Shown here: positions 21,190 to 28,693 of the stretch, piece by piece
How the letters are laid out: each line of letters starts with the position of its first letter
Numbering within the stretch: the first letter of the stretch is position 1
Origin: JBBRVP01 sp038246785
Lineage (GTDB): Bacteria > Actinomycetota > Actinomycetes > Jiangellales > Jiangellaceae
Length of the DNA: 31,985 bases
Reading direction: 5' to 3'
Assembly (NCBI GenBank): GCA_038246785.1
Contig: JBBRVP010000041.1
Location: 1 to 31,985 of the forward strand
Made by a program: the position numbers and the translations under genes
The notes under the pieces: model-generated
The model's input: only the letters and a program-made list of their open reading frames with translations
What the model was told of the DNA's origin: nothing
Database searches by the model: none

Positions 21190-22903
21190 CGGGAGGGAGG
21201 CGAGCAGAGCGGCTCAGCGGGGCGCGGGCCACCCGCCCCTCGTCCCACACCGGCTCCGCGGACTCGTAGACGCTGCCGTCGGCACCGAAGACGAGGAAAC
21301 GGTCGAAGGACCGGGCGAACCAGCGGTCGTGCGTCACCGCCACAACGGTGCCGGCGAAGCCGGCCAGCCCGTCCTCGAGCGCTTCGGCGGACTCGATGTC
21401 GAGGTTGTCGGTCGGCTCGTCGAGCAGCAGCATCGTGGCGCCCGACAGCTCGAGCAACAGCACCTGCAGGCGCGCCTGCTGGCCGCCGGAGAGCGACTCG
21501 AAGCGCTGCTCCGCCGCTACCGCCAGCTCGTAGCGGTCCAGCGCCCGCGACGCCTCCTCCCGAGGCATCCCCGCTCGGTGGGCATCACCCCGCCACAGGA
21601 TGTCCAGCAGCGTGCGTCCGAGCAGCTCCGGGTGCTCGTGGGTCTGCGCGAACCACCCGGGCCGCACCCGCGCCCCGAGCCGCGCCCGGCCGGTGTGCGC
21701 GACCTCGGCGATCACGAGGTCCTCGACGGGCCGGTGCTCGGCGTCGGGATCGCTGCCGCCGCGGGCGAGCAGGCGCAGAAAGTGCGACTTGCCCGAGCCG
21801 TTGGAGCCGAGTACGGCGACCCGCTCGCCGTACCAGACCTCCAGGTCGAACGGCTTCATCAGCCCGCGCAGCTCGAGCTGCTCGACGACGAGCGACCGTT
21901 TTCCGGTGCGGCCACCACGCAGGCGCATGCGGACGTCCTGTTCGCGCGGCTGCGCCTCCGGGGGGCCGGCGGCCAGGAAGCGCTCCAGCCGCTTCTCCGC
22001 TGCGTGGTAGCGGCTCGACATGTCGCTGTTGTAGGCGGCCTTCTGCTTGTAGTAGAGGACGAGCGCCTTGAGCTTGAGCCGCTCCTCCTCCCACCGCTTG
22101 GCCAGCTCGTCGAGCCGGACGAAGCGGTCGCGTCGGGCCTCGTGGTAGCTGGCGAATCCGGACGGGTGTGTCCAGGCGAGATTCCCGGCCGCGCCGAGCT
22201 CCACCGTGACCACACGTGTGGCGGTCCGAGCCAGCAGCTCACGGTCGTGCGAGACGTAGAGGACCGTCTTCGGCGAGCTGCGGAGCTGGTCCTCCAGCCA
22301 GCGTTTTGCCGGTACGTCGAGGTAGTTGTCCGGCTCGTCGAGCAGCAGTACGTCGTCGGGGCCGCGCAGCAAGGCCTCCAGCACCAGCCGCTTCTGCTCT
22401 CCACCCGAAAGGCTGCGCACCTCGCGCCAGCGGCACTGGTCGAAAGCGATGCCGAGGGCGGCGACGGTGCAGACGTCCCAGAGCACCTCGGCTTCGTAGC
22501 CACCGGCGTCGGCCCAGTCGGCGAGCGCGTGCGCGTAGCGCATCTGGGTCGGCTCGTCGTCGTGCTCCATGAGCGCCAGCTCGGCGGCGTCGACCTCCCC
22601 GGCGGCGGCGCGCACCCGTGGGGCTGCGACCGAGAGCAGCAGGTCCCGGACGGTGGAGCTGTCGCGCACGTTGCCGACGAACTGCCGCATGACACCGAGC
22701 CCACCGCTGCGGCTCACCGAGCCCGAGTGCGGGGCCAGGTCGCCGGCCACGATGCGCAGCAGAGTCGTCTTGCCGGCCCCGTTGGCCCCGACCAGCGCGA
22801 CCTTCGCGCCATCGCCCACCCGGAAGGAGATGTCGCGGAGCAGCGGCCGACCGTCGGGCAGGCCGAGCCCCACCCCGTTGAGCTCGACGTGTCCCACAGG
22901 CAT
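21143..22903 (-). CDS. ABC-F family ATP-binding protein
   Basis: 586 aa from the ATG at 22903 (MPVGHVELNGVGLGL). Two ABC domains without membrane segments: Walker A GANGAGKTT (39-47) with signature LSGGEQKR (about 165-172) and DEPDNYLD; then LGSNGSGKSHF, LSGGQQARLQ and DEPTDNLD. Between them is a basic alpha-helical linker (RRDRFVRLDELAKRWEEERLKLKALVLYYKQKAAYN), where ABC-F proteins insert the P-site tRNA-interaction motif. ABC-F members act on ribosomes, some giving antibiotic protection; which type this is cannot be told. The C-terminal end is encoded by palindromic element C and reads PPDQSGSAVAGATRRPD. The 37-bp gap to the methyltransferase gene suggests cotranscription. Confidence 0.9.
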   Translation of the reverse strand: MPVGHVELNGVGLGLPDGRPLLRDISFRVGDGAKVALVGANGAGKTTLLRIVAGDLAPHSGSVSRSGGLGVMRQFVGNVRDSSTVRDLLLSVAAPRVRAAAGEVDAAELALMEHDDEPTQMRYAHALADWADAGGYEAEVLWDVCTVAALGIAFDQCRWREVRSLSGGEQKRLVLEALLRGPDDVLLLDEPDNYLDVPAKRWLEDQLRSSPKTVLYVSHDRELLARTATRVVTVELGAAGNLAWTHPSGFASYHEARRDRFVRLDELAKRWEEERLKLKALVLYYKQKAAYNSDMSSRYHAAEKRLERFLAAGPPEAQPREQDVRMRLRGGRTGKRSLVVEQLELRGLMKPFDLEVWYGERVAVLGSNGSGKSHFLRLLARGGSDPDAEHRPVEDLVIAEVAHTGRARLGARVRPGWFAQTHEHPELLGRTLLDILWRGDAHRAGMPREEASRALDRYELAVAAEQRFESLSGGQQARLQVLLLELSGATMLLLDEPTDNLDIESAEALEDGLAGFAGTVVAVTHDRWFARSFDRFLVFGADGSVYESAEPVWDEGRVARAPLSRSARLPPDQSGSAVAGATRRPD

Positions 22904-22940
22904 CGAGTGTGACGGGCGCCCCGGCAGCCTGTCACCGCCG

Positions 22941-23552
22941 TTATCGACCCCGGTCACCGGGCGAGGCTCGGAGCACCCGGAACCCCTTGCGGGAGGCGTG
23001 GCGGCGGCAGTCCCAGCCCTGCTCGACCAGCCAGCGTTGCAGCGAGTCGGCGCCGAGGTGCTTGCCGACCACGAGCCAGGCGGCGCCTTCCGGCGACAAC
23101 CGGGGGAGCCACCGCTGCAACAGGTCGTGCAGGGCGGCCTTGCCAACTCGGATGGGCGGGTTGGACCAGATCTCGTCGAACGACAGGTCCTCGGGCACCT
23201 CATCAGGTACGACCACGCGCACGCGGTCGGCGACTCCGGTCCCTGCGGCGTTGTGACGGGCCAGGCCCAACGCCCGCTCGTTGACGTCGACCGCCCACAC
23301 GGTCGACAACGGCGCGCGGACGGCCAGCACGCAGGCCACAGCGCCGTAGCCACAGCCGAGGTCGAGCAGGGTGCCGCCGTCGCGCGGCATCGGCGTCTCC
23401 CGCAGCAGCACTGCCGTGCCTTGGTCGAGCCGGTCGCCGGAGAACACCCCGGCGTCGCCGGCGAGCGACCACGACCGCCCGTCGAGCTCGAAGGTGACAG
23501 TGCGGGGCTGACTCGCCGCGGTCGGCTCCGCGGAGAAGTAGTGGTCAGTCAT
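22941..23552 (-). CDS. RsmC-like class I SAM-dependent methyltransferase
   Basis: 203 aa from the ATG at 23552, overlapping the truA stop by 8 nt. MTDHYFSAEP and SRPRTV-like starts are typical of the small actinobacterial RsmC/MTS group. SAM motif I is LLDLGCGYGAVA (62-73) and motif II is VWAVDVNERAL. The catalytic-region NPPIRVGK (131-138) is the N6-adenine/N2-guanine-type NPPxxxGK motif of the MTS domain (PF05175). E. coli RsmC methylates G1207 of 16S rRNA; rRNA is the likely substrate here, but the position is unknown. It is only the C-terminal catalytic half relative to E. coli RsmC. Confidence 0.88.
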   Translation of the reverse strand: MTDHYFSAEPTAASQPRTVTFELDGRSWSLAGDAGVFSGDRLDQGTAVLLRETPMPRDGGTLLDLGCGYGAVACVLAVRAPLSTVWAVDVNERALGLARHNAAGTGVADRVRVVVPDEVPEDLSFDEIWSNPPIRVGKAALHDLLQRWLPRLSPEGAAWLVVGKHLGADSLQRWLVEQGWDCRRHASRKGFRVLRASPGDRGR

Positions 23553-24414
23553 GCAGCGCTCGGATCCTCCGCGTCTCGGCGGCACGAGCGGCCAGCCGGT
23601 CGTCCGCCGGGTAGGCCACGTGCTCGAGCACGAGGCCCCGCGCCGCGGCCACCAGCACGGAGCTGTCGCGACGCCCGGCGGCCAGCACGGCCGCCGGCCA
23701 CCCCGGTGGCCGGCGAGCCTCTCCCACGGCCAGGCATGCTCCCACCAGCGCACGGACCTGCGAGTGGCAGAAGGCGTCACCGGCGACGTCGGCGACGACG
23801 AGGTCATGTTCTCTGCGCCATCCGAACGACAGCAGCGTACGAATCGTGGTCGCGCCCGCCCGGCGGCGACAGAACGCCGCGAAGTCGTGCTCACCGATCA
23901 GCCGGCCCGCCGCCGCGTGCATCGCCGGCACGTCGAGCGGTCGGTTGTGGTGCACGACCCAGCCGCGCAGCAGGGGCTCCGGACCGGCGGGCGAGTCGCT
24001 GAGCCGGTAGGCGTAGCGGCGGCTCGTCGCCGAGAAACGGGCGTCGAAACCCGGCGCCGCCTCGCTGACCGCGGCGACCCGGACGTCGGCGGGCAGCAAC
24101 CGGGCGAGCCGCTGCTGCAGCGCTGCAGCCGGCGTCCTGGTCGAGCGGCCGGGCAGCGCCTGCCAGGCCGGTGTCGGCACGTCGACGTGGCAGACCTGGC
24201 CACGGGCGTGCACACCGGCGTCGGTGCGGCCGGCGACCGCCGTCCGCGGCGGCTCGGGCAGCCTCAGCACAGTGCCGAGCGAGGCCTCGAGCACTCCCTG
24301 GACCGTGCGCAGCCCCGGCTGCGCCGCCCACCCGGCGAAGCCGGTGCCGTCGTAGCCGAGGTCGAGACGGATGCGCCGGAGCCCGCCGTCCCCCTCGGAG
24401 GCGGCGGGCTCCAC
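23545..24414 (-). CDS. truA: tRNA pseudouridine(38-40) synthase TruA
   Basis: 289 aa from a GTG. Seen: RIRLDLGYDGTGFAGWAAQPGLRTVQGVLE; the catalytic loop AGRTDAGVHA with Asp65; FDARFSATSRRYAYRL; FAAFCRRR; and GDAFCHSQVRALVGACLAVGEAR, the actinobacterial form of the C-terminal tRNA-binding segment. It makes pseudouridine at 38-40 of the anticodon stem. Its start is 17 bp after the rplQ stop, and its stop overlaps the methyltransferase start by 8 nt, so it belongs to the 3' end of the ribosomal-protein operon. Confidence 0.95.
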   Translation of the reverse strand: MEPAASEGDGGLRRIRLDLGYDGTGFAGWAAQPGLRTVQGVLEASLGTVLRLPEPPRTAVAGRTDAGVHARGQVCHVDVPTPAWQALPGRSTRTPAAALQQRLARLLPADVRVAAVSEAAPGFDARFSATSRRYAYRLSDSPAGPEPLLRGWVVHHNRPLDVPAMHAAAGRLIGEHDFAAFCRRRAGATTIRTLLSFGWRREHDLVVADVAGDAFCHSQVRALVGACLAVGEARRPPGWPAAVLAAGRRDSSVLVAAARGLVLEHVAYPADDRLAARAAETRRIRALHD

Positions 24415-24431
24415 GTCGGCGCTCCGGCCGG

Positions 24432-25145
24432 TCAGGCCTTCGGCTCCTCGGTCGAGTCGATCGCCTCAACTGCTGCGTCGGCAGCAGTCTCGGCGGCGAC
24501 AGCCGCGGCCTGCGTGTCGGCCGCCTCCGCGGCGTCCTCCGCCGCGTCAGCCGCGTCCAGAGCGGCGTCGGCGTCGCCGGCGGCGGCCGCCTCCTGGGCG
24601 GCCTGCGCCTGGTCGAAGGCCTCCTGCTCGGAAACCGCCTGCTCGGAAATCTCCTGCTCGGGCGCCTCCTGCTCGGCGGACTCCGGCCGGGCGGCCTGGG
24701 GGGCGGCGGGCGCAGCCCGCCCGGGCGGCTGACGGTCGCCGGCGGCGCGGCGGGTGGCGCCGGTCGCCTCCGCGACGACTTGCTCGGCGAGCGGCTCGAC
24801 GAGCTCGATGACCGCCATGGGGGCGGCGTCGCCTTTGCGCGGGCCGAGCTTGGTGATCCGCGTATAGCCGCCCGGGCGGGTCTCGTAGCGCGGCCCGATC
24901 TCGGTGAACAGCTGATGCACGATGCCCTTGTCCCGGATCACTGTCAGCACCTGGCGGCGCGCGTGCCGGTCACCGCGCTTGGCCTTGGTGATGAGACGCT
25001 CGGCCAGCGGCCTCAGTCGGCGCGCCTTGGCCTCGGTGGTGGTGATCCGGCCGTGCTCGAACAGCGCCGTGGCCAGCCCGGCCAGCATGAGCCGCTGGTG
25101 GGCGGGTCCGGCCCCGAGCCGGGGCCCCTTCGTCGGCGTGGGCAT
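24432..25145 (-). CDS. rplQ: 50S ribosomal protein bL17 with long acidic tail
   Basis: 237 aa from an ATG. The core 1 to about 118 is normal: PTKGPRLGAGPAHQRLMLAGLATALFEHGRITTTEAKARRLRPLAERLITKAKRGD, RDKGIVHQLFTEIGPRY, RPGGYTRITKLGPRKGDAAPMAVIELVE. The remaining ~119 residues form a tail of Ala, Glu, Gln and Asp, first with Q/E repeats (AEQEAPEQEISEQAVSEQEAF, about 157-177) and then Ala/Asp/Glu runs. Actinobacterial L17 proteins often have short acidic extensions, but doubling the protein is notable. The tail probably forms a solvent-exposed helix or disordered region near the exit-tunnel side. The core assignment is secure. Confidence 0.95.
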   Translation of the reverse strand: MPTPTKGPRLGAGPAHQRLMLAGLATALFEHGRITTTEAKARRLRPLAERLITKAKRGDRHARRQVLTVIRDKGIVHQLFTEIGPRYETRPGGYTRITKLGPRKGDAAPMAVIELVEPLAEQVVAEATGATRRAAGDRQPPGRAAPAAPQAARPESAEQEAPEQEISEQAVSEQEAFDQAQAAQEAAAAGDADAALDAADAAEDAAEAADTQAAAVAAETAADAAVEAIDSTEEPKA

Positions 25146-25193
25146 GGTTCCTCTCCGCGGGTGAGTTCCCCCGACGACGGGCCGCGGGGGGTT

Positions 25194-25216
25194 CGCGGGG
25201 GGCGGAGCCCCCCGCG
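25194..25216 (-). terminator. 10-bp stem-loop directly behind rpoA
   Basis: CGCGGGGGGC (25194-25203), loop GGA, GCCCCCCGCG (25207-25216), 4 nt past the rpoA TGA. No T-tract follows on the minus strand, and rplQ continues 49 nt later. It may act as an attenuator or 3'-stabiliser rather than a full terminator. Confidence 0.6.
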
Positions 25217-25220
25217 TGTG

Positions 25221-26231
25221 TCAGTACTGCTCGGTCTCGGCGTAGCTCGCGTCGTCGTCGTAGCTCTCGACGGCGGTCAAGGGGTCGAAGCCGGGGGCGC
25301 TGTCCTTGAGCACCAAGCCCAGGGTGGCGAGCTTCTCCTTGACCTCGTCGATCGACTTCTGCCCGAAGTTGCGGATGTCGAGCAGGTCGGCCTCGCTGCG
25401 GCCGACGAGCTCGCCGACGGTGTGGACGCCCTCGCGCTTGAGGCAGTTGTACGACCGTACGGTCAGCTGCAGGTCCTCGATCGGCAGGGCGAGGTCGGCC
25501 GCCAGCTGGGCGTCGACCGGCGACGGGCCGATCTCGATGCCCTCGGCCTCGACGTTGAGCTCGCGCGCCAGGCCGAACAGCTCGACCAGCGTGGTCCCGG
25601 CCGATGCGACGGCGTCGCGCGGGCGGATGCTCGGCTTGGCCTCGACGTCGACCACGAGCCGGTCGAAGTCGGTGCGGCCCTCGACGCGGGTCGCCTCCAC
25701 CCGGTAGGTGACCTTGAGCACCGGTGAGTAGATGGAGTCGACCGGGATGCGCCCGATCTCGGCGTCGGCGCGCTTGTTCTGCACCGCAGACACGTAGCCG
25801 CGGCCGCGCTCGACGATGAGCTCCATCTCGAGCTTGCCCTTGCCGTTGAGCGTGGCGATGTGCAAGTCGGGGTTGTGCACCTCGACGCCCGCCGGTGGCG
25901 AAATGTCCGCCGCGGTCACCGCACCGGCGCCCTGCTTGCGCAGGTACATCGTCACGGGCTCGTCCTGTTCGCTGGAGACGACGAGACCCTTGAGGTTGAG
26001 GATGATGTCGGTGACGTCCTCCTTGACGCCCGGCACGGTGGAGAACTCGTGCAGGACGCCGTCGATGCGGATGCTCGTGATGGCCGCACCGGGGATGGAG
26101 GAGAGCAGCGTGCGACGCAACGAGTTGCCGAGCGTGTAGCCGAAGCCGGGCTCGAGGGGCTCGATGACGAACCGCGACCGGTTGTCGCCGACCGGCTCCT
26201 CGGTGAGGACGGGGCGCTGGGTGATGAGCAC
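25221..26231 (-). CDS. rpoA: DNA-directed RNA polymerase subunit alpha
   Basis: 336 aa from a GTG with AAGGA upstream. Seen: RFVIEPLEPGFGYTLGNSLRRTLLSSIPGAAIT, the dimerisation core; the middle of the N-terminal domain with NGKGKLEMELIVERGRGY; and the C-terminal domain IEDLQLTVRSYNCLKREGVHTVGELVGRSEADLLDIRNFGQKSIDEVKEKL (about 255-310), which contacts DNA and activators. The acidic end SYDDDASYAETEQY is usual for actinobacteria. Gene order rpsD-rpoA-rplQ is standard. Confidence 0.98.
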   Translation of the reverse strand: MLITQRPVLTEEPVGDNRSRFVIEPLEPGFGYTLGNSLRRTLLSSIPGAAITSIRIDGVLHEFSTVPGVKEDVTDIILNLKGLVVSSEQDEPVTMYLRKQGAGAVTAADISPPAGVEVHNPDLHIATLNGKGKLEMELIVERGRGYVSAVQNKRADAEIGRIPVDSIYSPVLKVTYRVEATRVEGRTDFDRLVVDVEAKPSIRPRDAVASAGTTLVELFGLARELNVEAEGIEIGPSPVDAQLAADLALPIEDLQLTVRSYNCLKREGVHTVGELVGRSEADLLDIRNFGQKSIDEVKEKLATLGLVLKDSAPGFDPLTAVESYDDDASYAETEQY

Positions 26232-26313
26232 AGGGACTTCCTTTCCGCGACGACCGCCATATGACGCCGCGAACGGTGGGACCGCCCGAGCCGGGAGGGC
26301 CTGGACGGGTTGC

Positions 26314-26342
26314 GGTCCGGCGGGCGCAGGGCCCGCCGGACC
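26314..26342 (-). terminator. 12-bp stem-loop directly behind rpsD
   Basis: GGTCCGGCGGGC (26314-26325), loop GCAGG, GCCCGCCGGACC (26331-26342), a perfect 12-bp stem starting 5 nt after the rpsD TAA. rpoA begins about 80 nt further on. It could partly terminate, or protect the upstream mRNA. Confidence 0.6.
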
Positions 26343-26347
26343 AGGTG

Positions 26348-26953
26348 TTACTTCGAGTAGAGCTCGACGATCAGCTGCTCCTGCACCGGCACGTCGATCT
26401 GTTGCCGGGTAGGGAGCTGGTGGACGAGCACGCGCATCGTGCTCGGGAGCACCTCGATCCAGGCCGGCGTCGGCCGCTCGCCCTGGGTCTCGCGGGCGAT
26501 GACGAAGGGCGTCATCTCCGCGGACTTGGGCCTGACGTCGACGACGTCGTGCGCGCTCACGCGGTAGCTCGGCACGTTGACCTTCTTGCCGTTGACGAGG
26601 AAATGCCCGTGCACGACGAGCTGCCGCGCGTGCCGGCGGGTGCGGGCCAGGCCCGCCCGGTAGACCACGTTGTCCAGCCGGCTCTCGAGGATCTCCAGGA
26701 GGTTGTCACCGGTCTTGCCCTGCTTGCGTACGGCCTCCTCGAAGTAGCGCCGGAACTGCTTCTCGAGGACGCCGTAGGTGTAGCGGGCCTTCTGCTTCTC
26801 GTGCAGCTGGAGGCGGTACTCGCTCTCCTTGATGCGGGTACGCCCGTGCTGACCGGGCGGGTACGGGCGCCGCTCGTAGGCCTTGTCCCCCCCGACGAGG
26901 TCGACACCGAGGCGACGCGACTTCTTGGTGACGGGTCCGGTGTAACGAGCCAT
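26348..26953 (-). CDS. rpsD: 30S ribosomal protein uS4
   Basis: 201 aa from the ATG at 26953; AGGAAG lies 11 nt upstream. MARYTGPVTKKSRRLGVDLVG is the N-terminus of the zinc-free (C-minus) S4 type, with no Cys cluster. The S4 RNA-binding domain is SRLDNVVYRAGLARTRRHARQLVVHGHFLVNGKKVNVPSYRV (about 90-131). It initiates 30S assembly and autoregulates r-protein operons in several bacteria. The start codon shares TGATG with the stop of the 28-codon ORF upstream, so it may be translated partly by coupling. Earlier in-frame readings up to 28159 are artefacts. Confidence 0.97.
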   Translation of the reverse strand: MARYTGPVTKKSRRLGVDLVGGDKAYERRPYPPGQHGRTRIKESEYRLQLHEKQKARYTYGVLEKQFRRYFEEAVRKQGKTGDNLLEILESRLDNVVYRAGLARTRRHARQLVVHGHFLVNGKKVNVPSYRVSAHDVVDVRPKSAEMTPFVIARETQGERPTPAWIEVLPSTMRVLVHQLPTRQQIDVPVQEQLIVELYSK

Positions 26954-27039
26954 CAGTTTGTGCGCTTCCTGTCGTGACGCGGAGCTGGACGGGTCTGCTG
27001 CCCGCTGGTCTGCTGCCCGTTGGCCTGCTGGCTGCGCAT
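26953..27039 (-). CDS. 28-aa ORF filling the rpsK-rpsD gap, start and stop shared with neighbours
   Basis: The rpsK stop and this ATG overlap as TGATG (27037-27041); this TGA and the rpsD ATG overlap as TGATG (26951-26955). The peptide starts MRSQQANGQQTSGQQT and ends in RHDRKRTN: Gln/Gly/Thr repeats, then a basic tail. The DNA has a 12-bp direct repeat GGGCAGCAGACC. No family is recognised. Exact joining on both sides suggests ribosomes pass through it, but it may be only a translated spacer, and rpsD has its own Shine-Dalgarno inside it. Confidence 0.45.
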   Translation of the reverse strand: MRSQQANGQQTSGQQTRPAPRHDRKRTN

Positions 27040-27449
27040 CAGACGCGGCGGCGCTTGGGTGGGCGGACGCCGTTGTGCGCCTGCGGAGTGACGTCCTGGA
27101 TCGACCCGACCTCCAGGCCGACAGCCTGCAGCGAGCGGATCGCGGTCTCTCGCCCGGAACCGGGGCCCTTGACGAGCACGTCGACCTTGCGCATGCCGTG
27201 CTCCTGCGCCCGGCGCGCGGCGGCCTCGGCAGCCATCTGGGCCGCGAACGGGGTCGACTTGCGCGACCCCTTGAAGCCGACCTGGCCCGCGGAGGCCCAG
27301 CTGATGACGTTGCCCTGCGGGTCCGTGATCGAGACGATCGTGTTGTTGAACGTGCTCTTGATGTGCGCCACGCCGTGCGCGACGTTCTTCTTCTCCTTGC
27401 GCCGCACCTTCTTGGCAGCGCCGGTGGCCTGGCGGCTCTTGGGGGGCAT
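27039..27449 (-). CDS. rpsK: 30S ribosomal protein uS11
   Basis: 136 aa from an ATG. Seen: KKVRRKEKKNVAHGVAHIKSTFNNTIVSITDPQGNVISWASAGQVGFKGSRKSTPFAAQMAAE, VLVKGPGSGRETAIRSLQAVGLEVGSIQDVTPQAHNGVRPPKRRRV. This is the whole S11 fold with its conserved C-terminal HNGxRPPKxRRV. It forms the platform of the 30S subunit and contacts mRNA near the E-site. It sits after rpsM in the usual order, and a strong hairpin lies between them. Confidence 0.98.
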   Translation of the reverse strand: MPPKSRQATGAAKKVRRKEKKNVAHGVAHIKSTFNNTIVSITDPQGNVISWASAGQVGFKGSRKSTPFAAQMAAEAAARRAQEHGMRKVDVLVKGPGSGRETAIRSLQAVGLEVGSIQDVTPQAHNGVRPPKRRRV

Positions 27450-27518
27450 GGACTGGCAACTCCTCGATCGACGGTCGGCTTGACGCTGGAAGGTGAACCC
27501 CGTTGATGTTGGGGGGAT

Positions 27519-27541
27519 CCCGGGGGGCGAAGCCCCCCGGG
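27519..27541 (-). terminator. 10-bp stem-loop directly behind rpsM
   Basis: CCCGGGGGGC (27519-27528), loop GAA, GCCCCCCGGG (27532-27541), one nt past the rpsM TAA. On the minus strand the top reads GGGCTTCGCCC, a UUCG-type loop that folds fast. rpsK starts about 70 nt on. Same plan as the stem behind rpoA. Confidence 0.62.
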
Positions 27542-27542
27542 T

Positions 27543-27923
27543 TTACTTCTTGCCGACCTTCTTCTTGCCGGCGACAGTCTTGCGGGGACCCTTGCGGCCG
27601 CGGGCGTTGGTGTGGGTCCGTTGCCCCCGTACCGGCAGTCCGCGGCGGTGCCGGATGCCTTGGTAGCAGCCGATCTCGATCTTGCGCCGGATGTCGGCCT
27701 GGACCTCGCGGCGCAGGTCGCCCTCGACGCGATAGTTGGTCTCGATCCAGTCGCGGAGCCGGACGAGGTCGTCGTCGCCCAGCTCACGCACCCGCAGGTC
27801 GGGGTTGACCCCGGTCTGGGTGATGGTCTCCTGGGCCCGGGTGCGACCGATGCCGTAGATGTAGGTGAGCGCGATCTCCAGGCGCTTCTCGCGCGGGAGG
27901 TCGACGCCGACGAGGCGTGCCAT
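27543..27923 (-). CDS. rpsM: 30S ribosomal protein uS13
   Basis: 126 aa from the ATG at 27923; AAGGAG is 12 nt upstream, rather far. Seen: MARLVGVDLPREKRLEIALTYIYGIGRTRAQETITQTGVN, LREVQADIRRKIEIGCYQGIRHRRGLPVRGQRTHTNARGRKGP and the Lys-rich end KTVAGKKKVGKK. It forms the head of the 30S subunit and bridges to the 50S. A longer in-frame reading up to 28166 overlaps rpmJ and is rejected. Confidence 0.98.
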   Translation of the reverse strand: MARLVGVDLPREKRLEIALTYIYGIGRTRAQETITQTGVNPDLRVRELGDDDLVRLRDWIETNYRVEGDLRREVQADIRRKIEIGCYQGIRHRRGLPVRGQRTHTNARGRKGPRKTVAGKKKVGKK

Positions 27924-28050
27924 GCGGGCTGGTTGCTCCTTCGTGTCGTGCGCCGGTGTGGTGCCGCACCGCGTCCCGCGTGCCCACGCGGGCCCCGGCC
28001 AACGCTCCGGGGGTGGCACCGGTGGCGTCCCTCGCTGTCGTGCTCGAGGG

Positions 28051-28072
28051 CCGCACCGGCGAGCAGGTGCGG
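28051..28072 (-). terminator. Stem-loop behind rpmJ
   Basis: CCGCACC (28051-28057), 8-nt loop, GGTGCGG (28066-28072), 11 nt past the rpmJ stop. A second stem CCCGCGT/ACGCGGG (27975-27981 with 27986-27992) lies in the same 160-bp rpmJ-rpsM gap. These are likely mRNA processing or attenuation structures. Confidence 0.4.
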
Positions 28073-28083
28073 AGGGTGGAGCG

Positions 28084-28197
28084 TCAGCCCTGGCGCTGCT
28101 TGTGACGCAGGTTGTCGCAGATGACCATGACGCGGCCATGTCTGCGAATGACCTTGCACTTGTCACACATAGGCTTGACGCTCGGCTTGACCTTCAT
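28084..28197 (-). CDS. rpmJ: 50S ribosomal protein bL36
   Basis: 37 aa from the ATG at 28197, too short for ordinary ORF calling. It begins MKVKPSVKPMCDKCKVIRR and ends CDNLRHKQRQG, with the zinc ribbon C-x2-C ... C-x4-H (CDKC, then CDNLRH). This is the zinc-binding (C-plus) form. It lies between infA and rpsM, as in nearly all bacteria. Confidence 0.97.
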   Translation of the reverse strand: MKVKPSVKPMCDKCKVIRRHGRVMVICDNLRHKQRQG

Positions 28198-28287
28198 GTC
28201 GGCGATCTTTCGTCGGGGTCGGGACGGCGGCGCCGAGCGCGGACACCTCGGCCGACCGGTGGACGTCGGGTACGGATCGGGAACTGC

Positions 28288-28509
28288 TCACTTGTAGCGG
28301 TAGACGATGCGGCCGCGGGTGAGGTCGTAGGGCGAGAGCTCCACGACGACGCGGTCCTCCGGGAGGATGCGGATGTAGTGCTGGCGCATCTTGCCCGAGA
28401 TGTGGGCGAGCACCTTGTGGCCGTTGGAGAGCTCCACACGGAACATCGCGTTAGGCAGCGCCTCGACGACGCTTCCCTCGATCTCGATGACGCCGTCCTT
28501 CTTCGGCAT
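28288..28509 (-). CDS. infA: Translation initiation factor IF-1
   Basis: 73 aa from the ATG at 28509, just after GGAGG. MPKKDGVIEIEGSVVEALPNAMFRVELSNGHKVLAHISGKMRQHYIRILPEDRVVVELSPYDLTRGRIVYRYK is recognisable throughout as the OB-fold of IF-1: EGSVVEALPNAMFRV, HKVLAHISGKMR and the C-terminal GRIVYRYK are the standard landmarks. An extra upstream in-frame stretch (to 28566) is leader. It has its own promoter at 28645-28673 and a palindromic leader. Confidence 0.97.
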   Translation of the reverse strand: MPKKDGVIEIEGSVVEALPNAMFRVELSNGHKVLAHISGKMRQHYIRILPEDRVVVELSPYDLTRGRIVYRYK

Positions 28510-28577
28510 GTCCTCCGCAATCGTCGTGTCAGGAACGAACTGGTCGACCGACCGTCGCACGTGCACCCTGGCCGCGC

Positions 28578-28613
28578 GTGCCCGACTCCCGTACGGGAGC
28601 AGCCGCTGGGCAC
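28578..28613 (-). promoter_or_regulatory. Nested inverted repeat in the infA leader
   Basis: Perfect 14-bp palindrome CTCCCGTACGGGAG (28586-28599) nested in outer arms GTGCCC (28578-28583) and GGGCAC (28608-28613). It lies between the predicted start site near 28638 and the infA ATG, so it could be a protein-binding operator or an RNA stem in the leader. Confidence 0.45.
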
Positions 28614-28644
28614 GACAGGACAGGCCGACGACAGCCGACGGGCC

Positions 28645-28673
28645 AGTCTACGCCACGACCGGTGGTCCCCCAA
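28645..28673 (-). promoter_or_regulatory. Sigma-70-type promoter of the infA-rpmJ-rpsM operon
   Basis: Minus strand: -35 TTGGGG (28673-28668), 17-bp spacer, -10 TAGACT (28650-28645). Good spacing and a good actinobacterial -10. It predicts a leader of about 128 nt before infA. Confidence 0.6.
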
Positions 28674-28693
28674 ACCGCGGGCGGCCGGATGCC

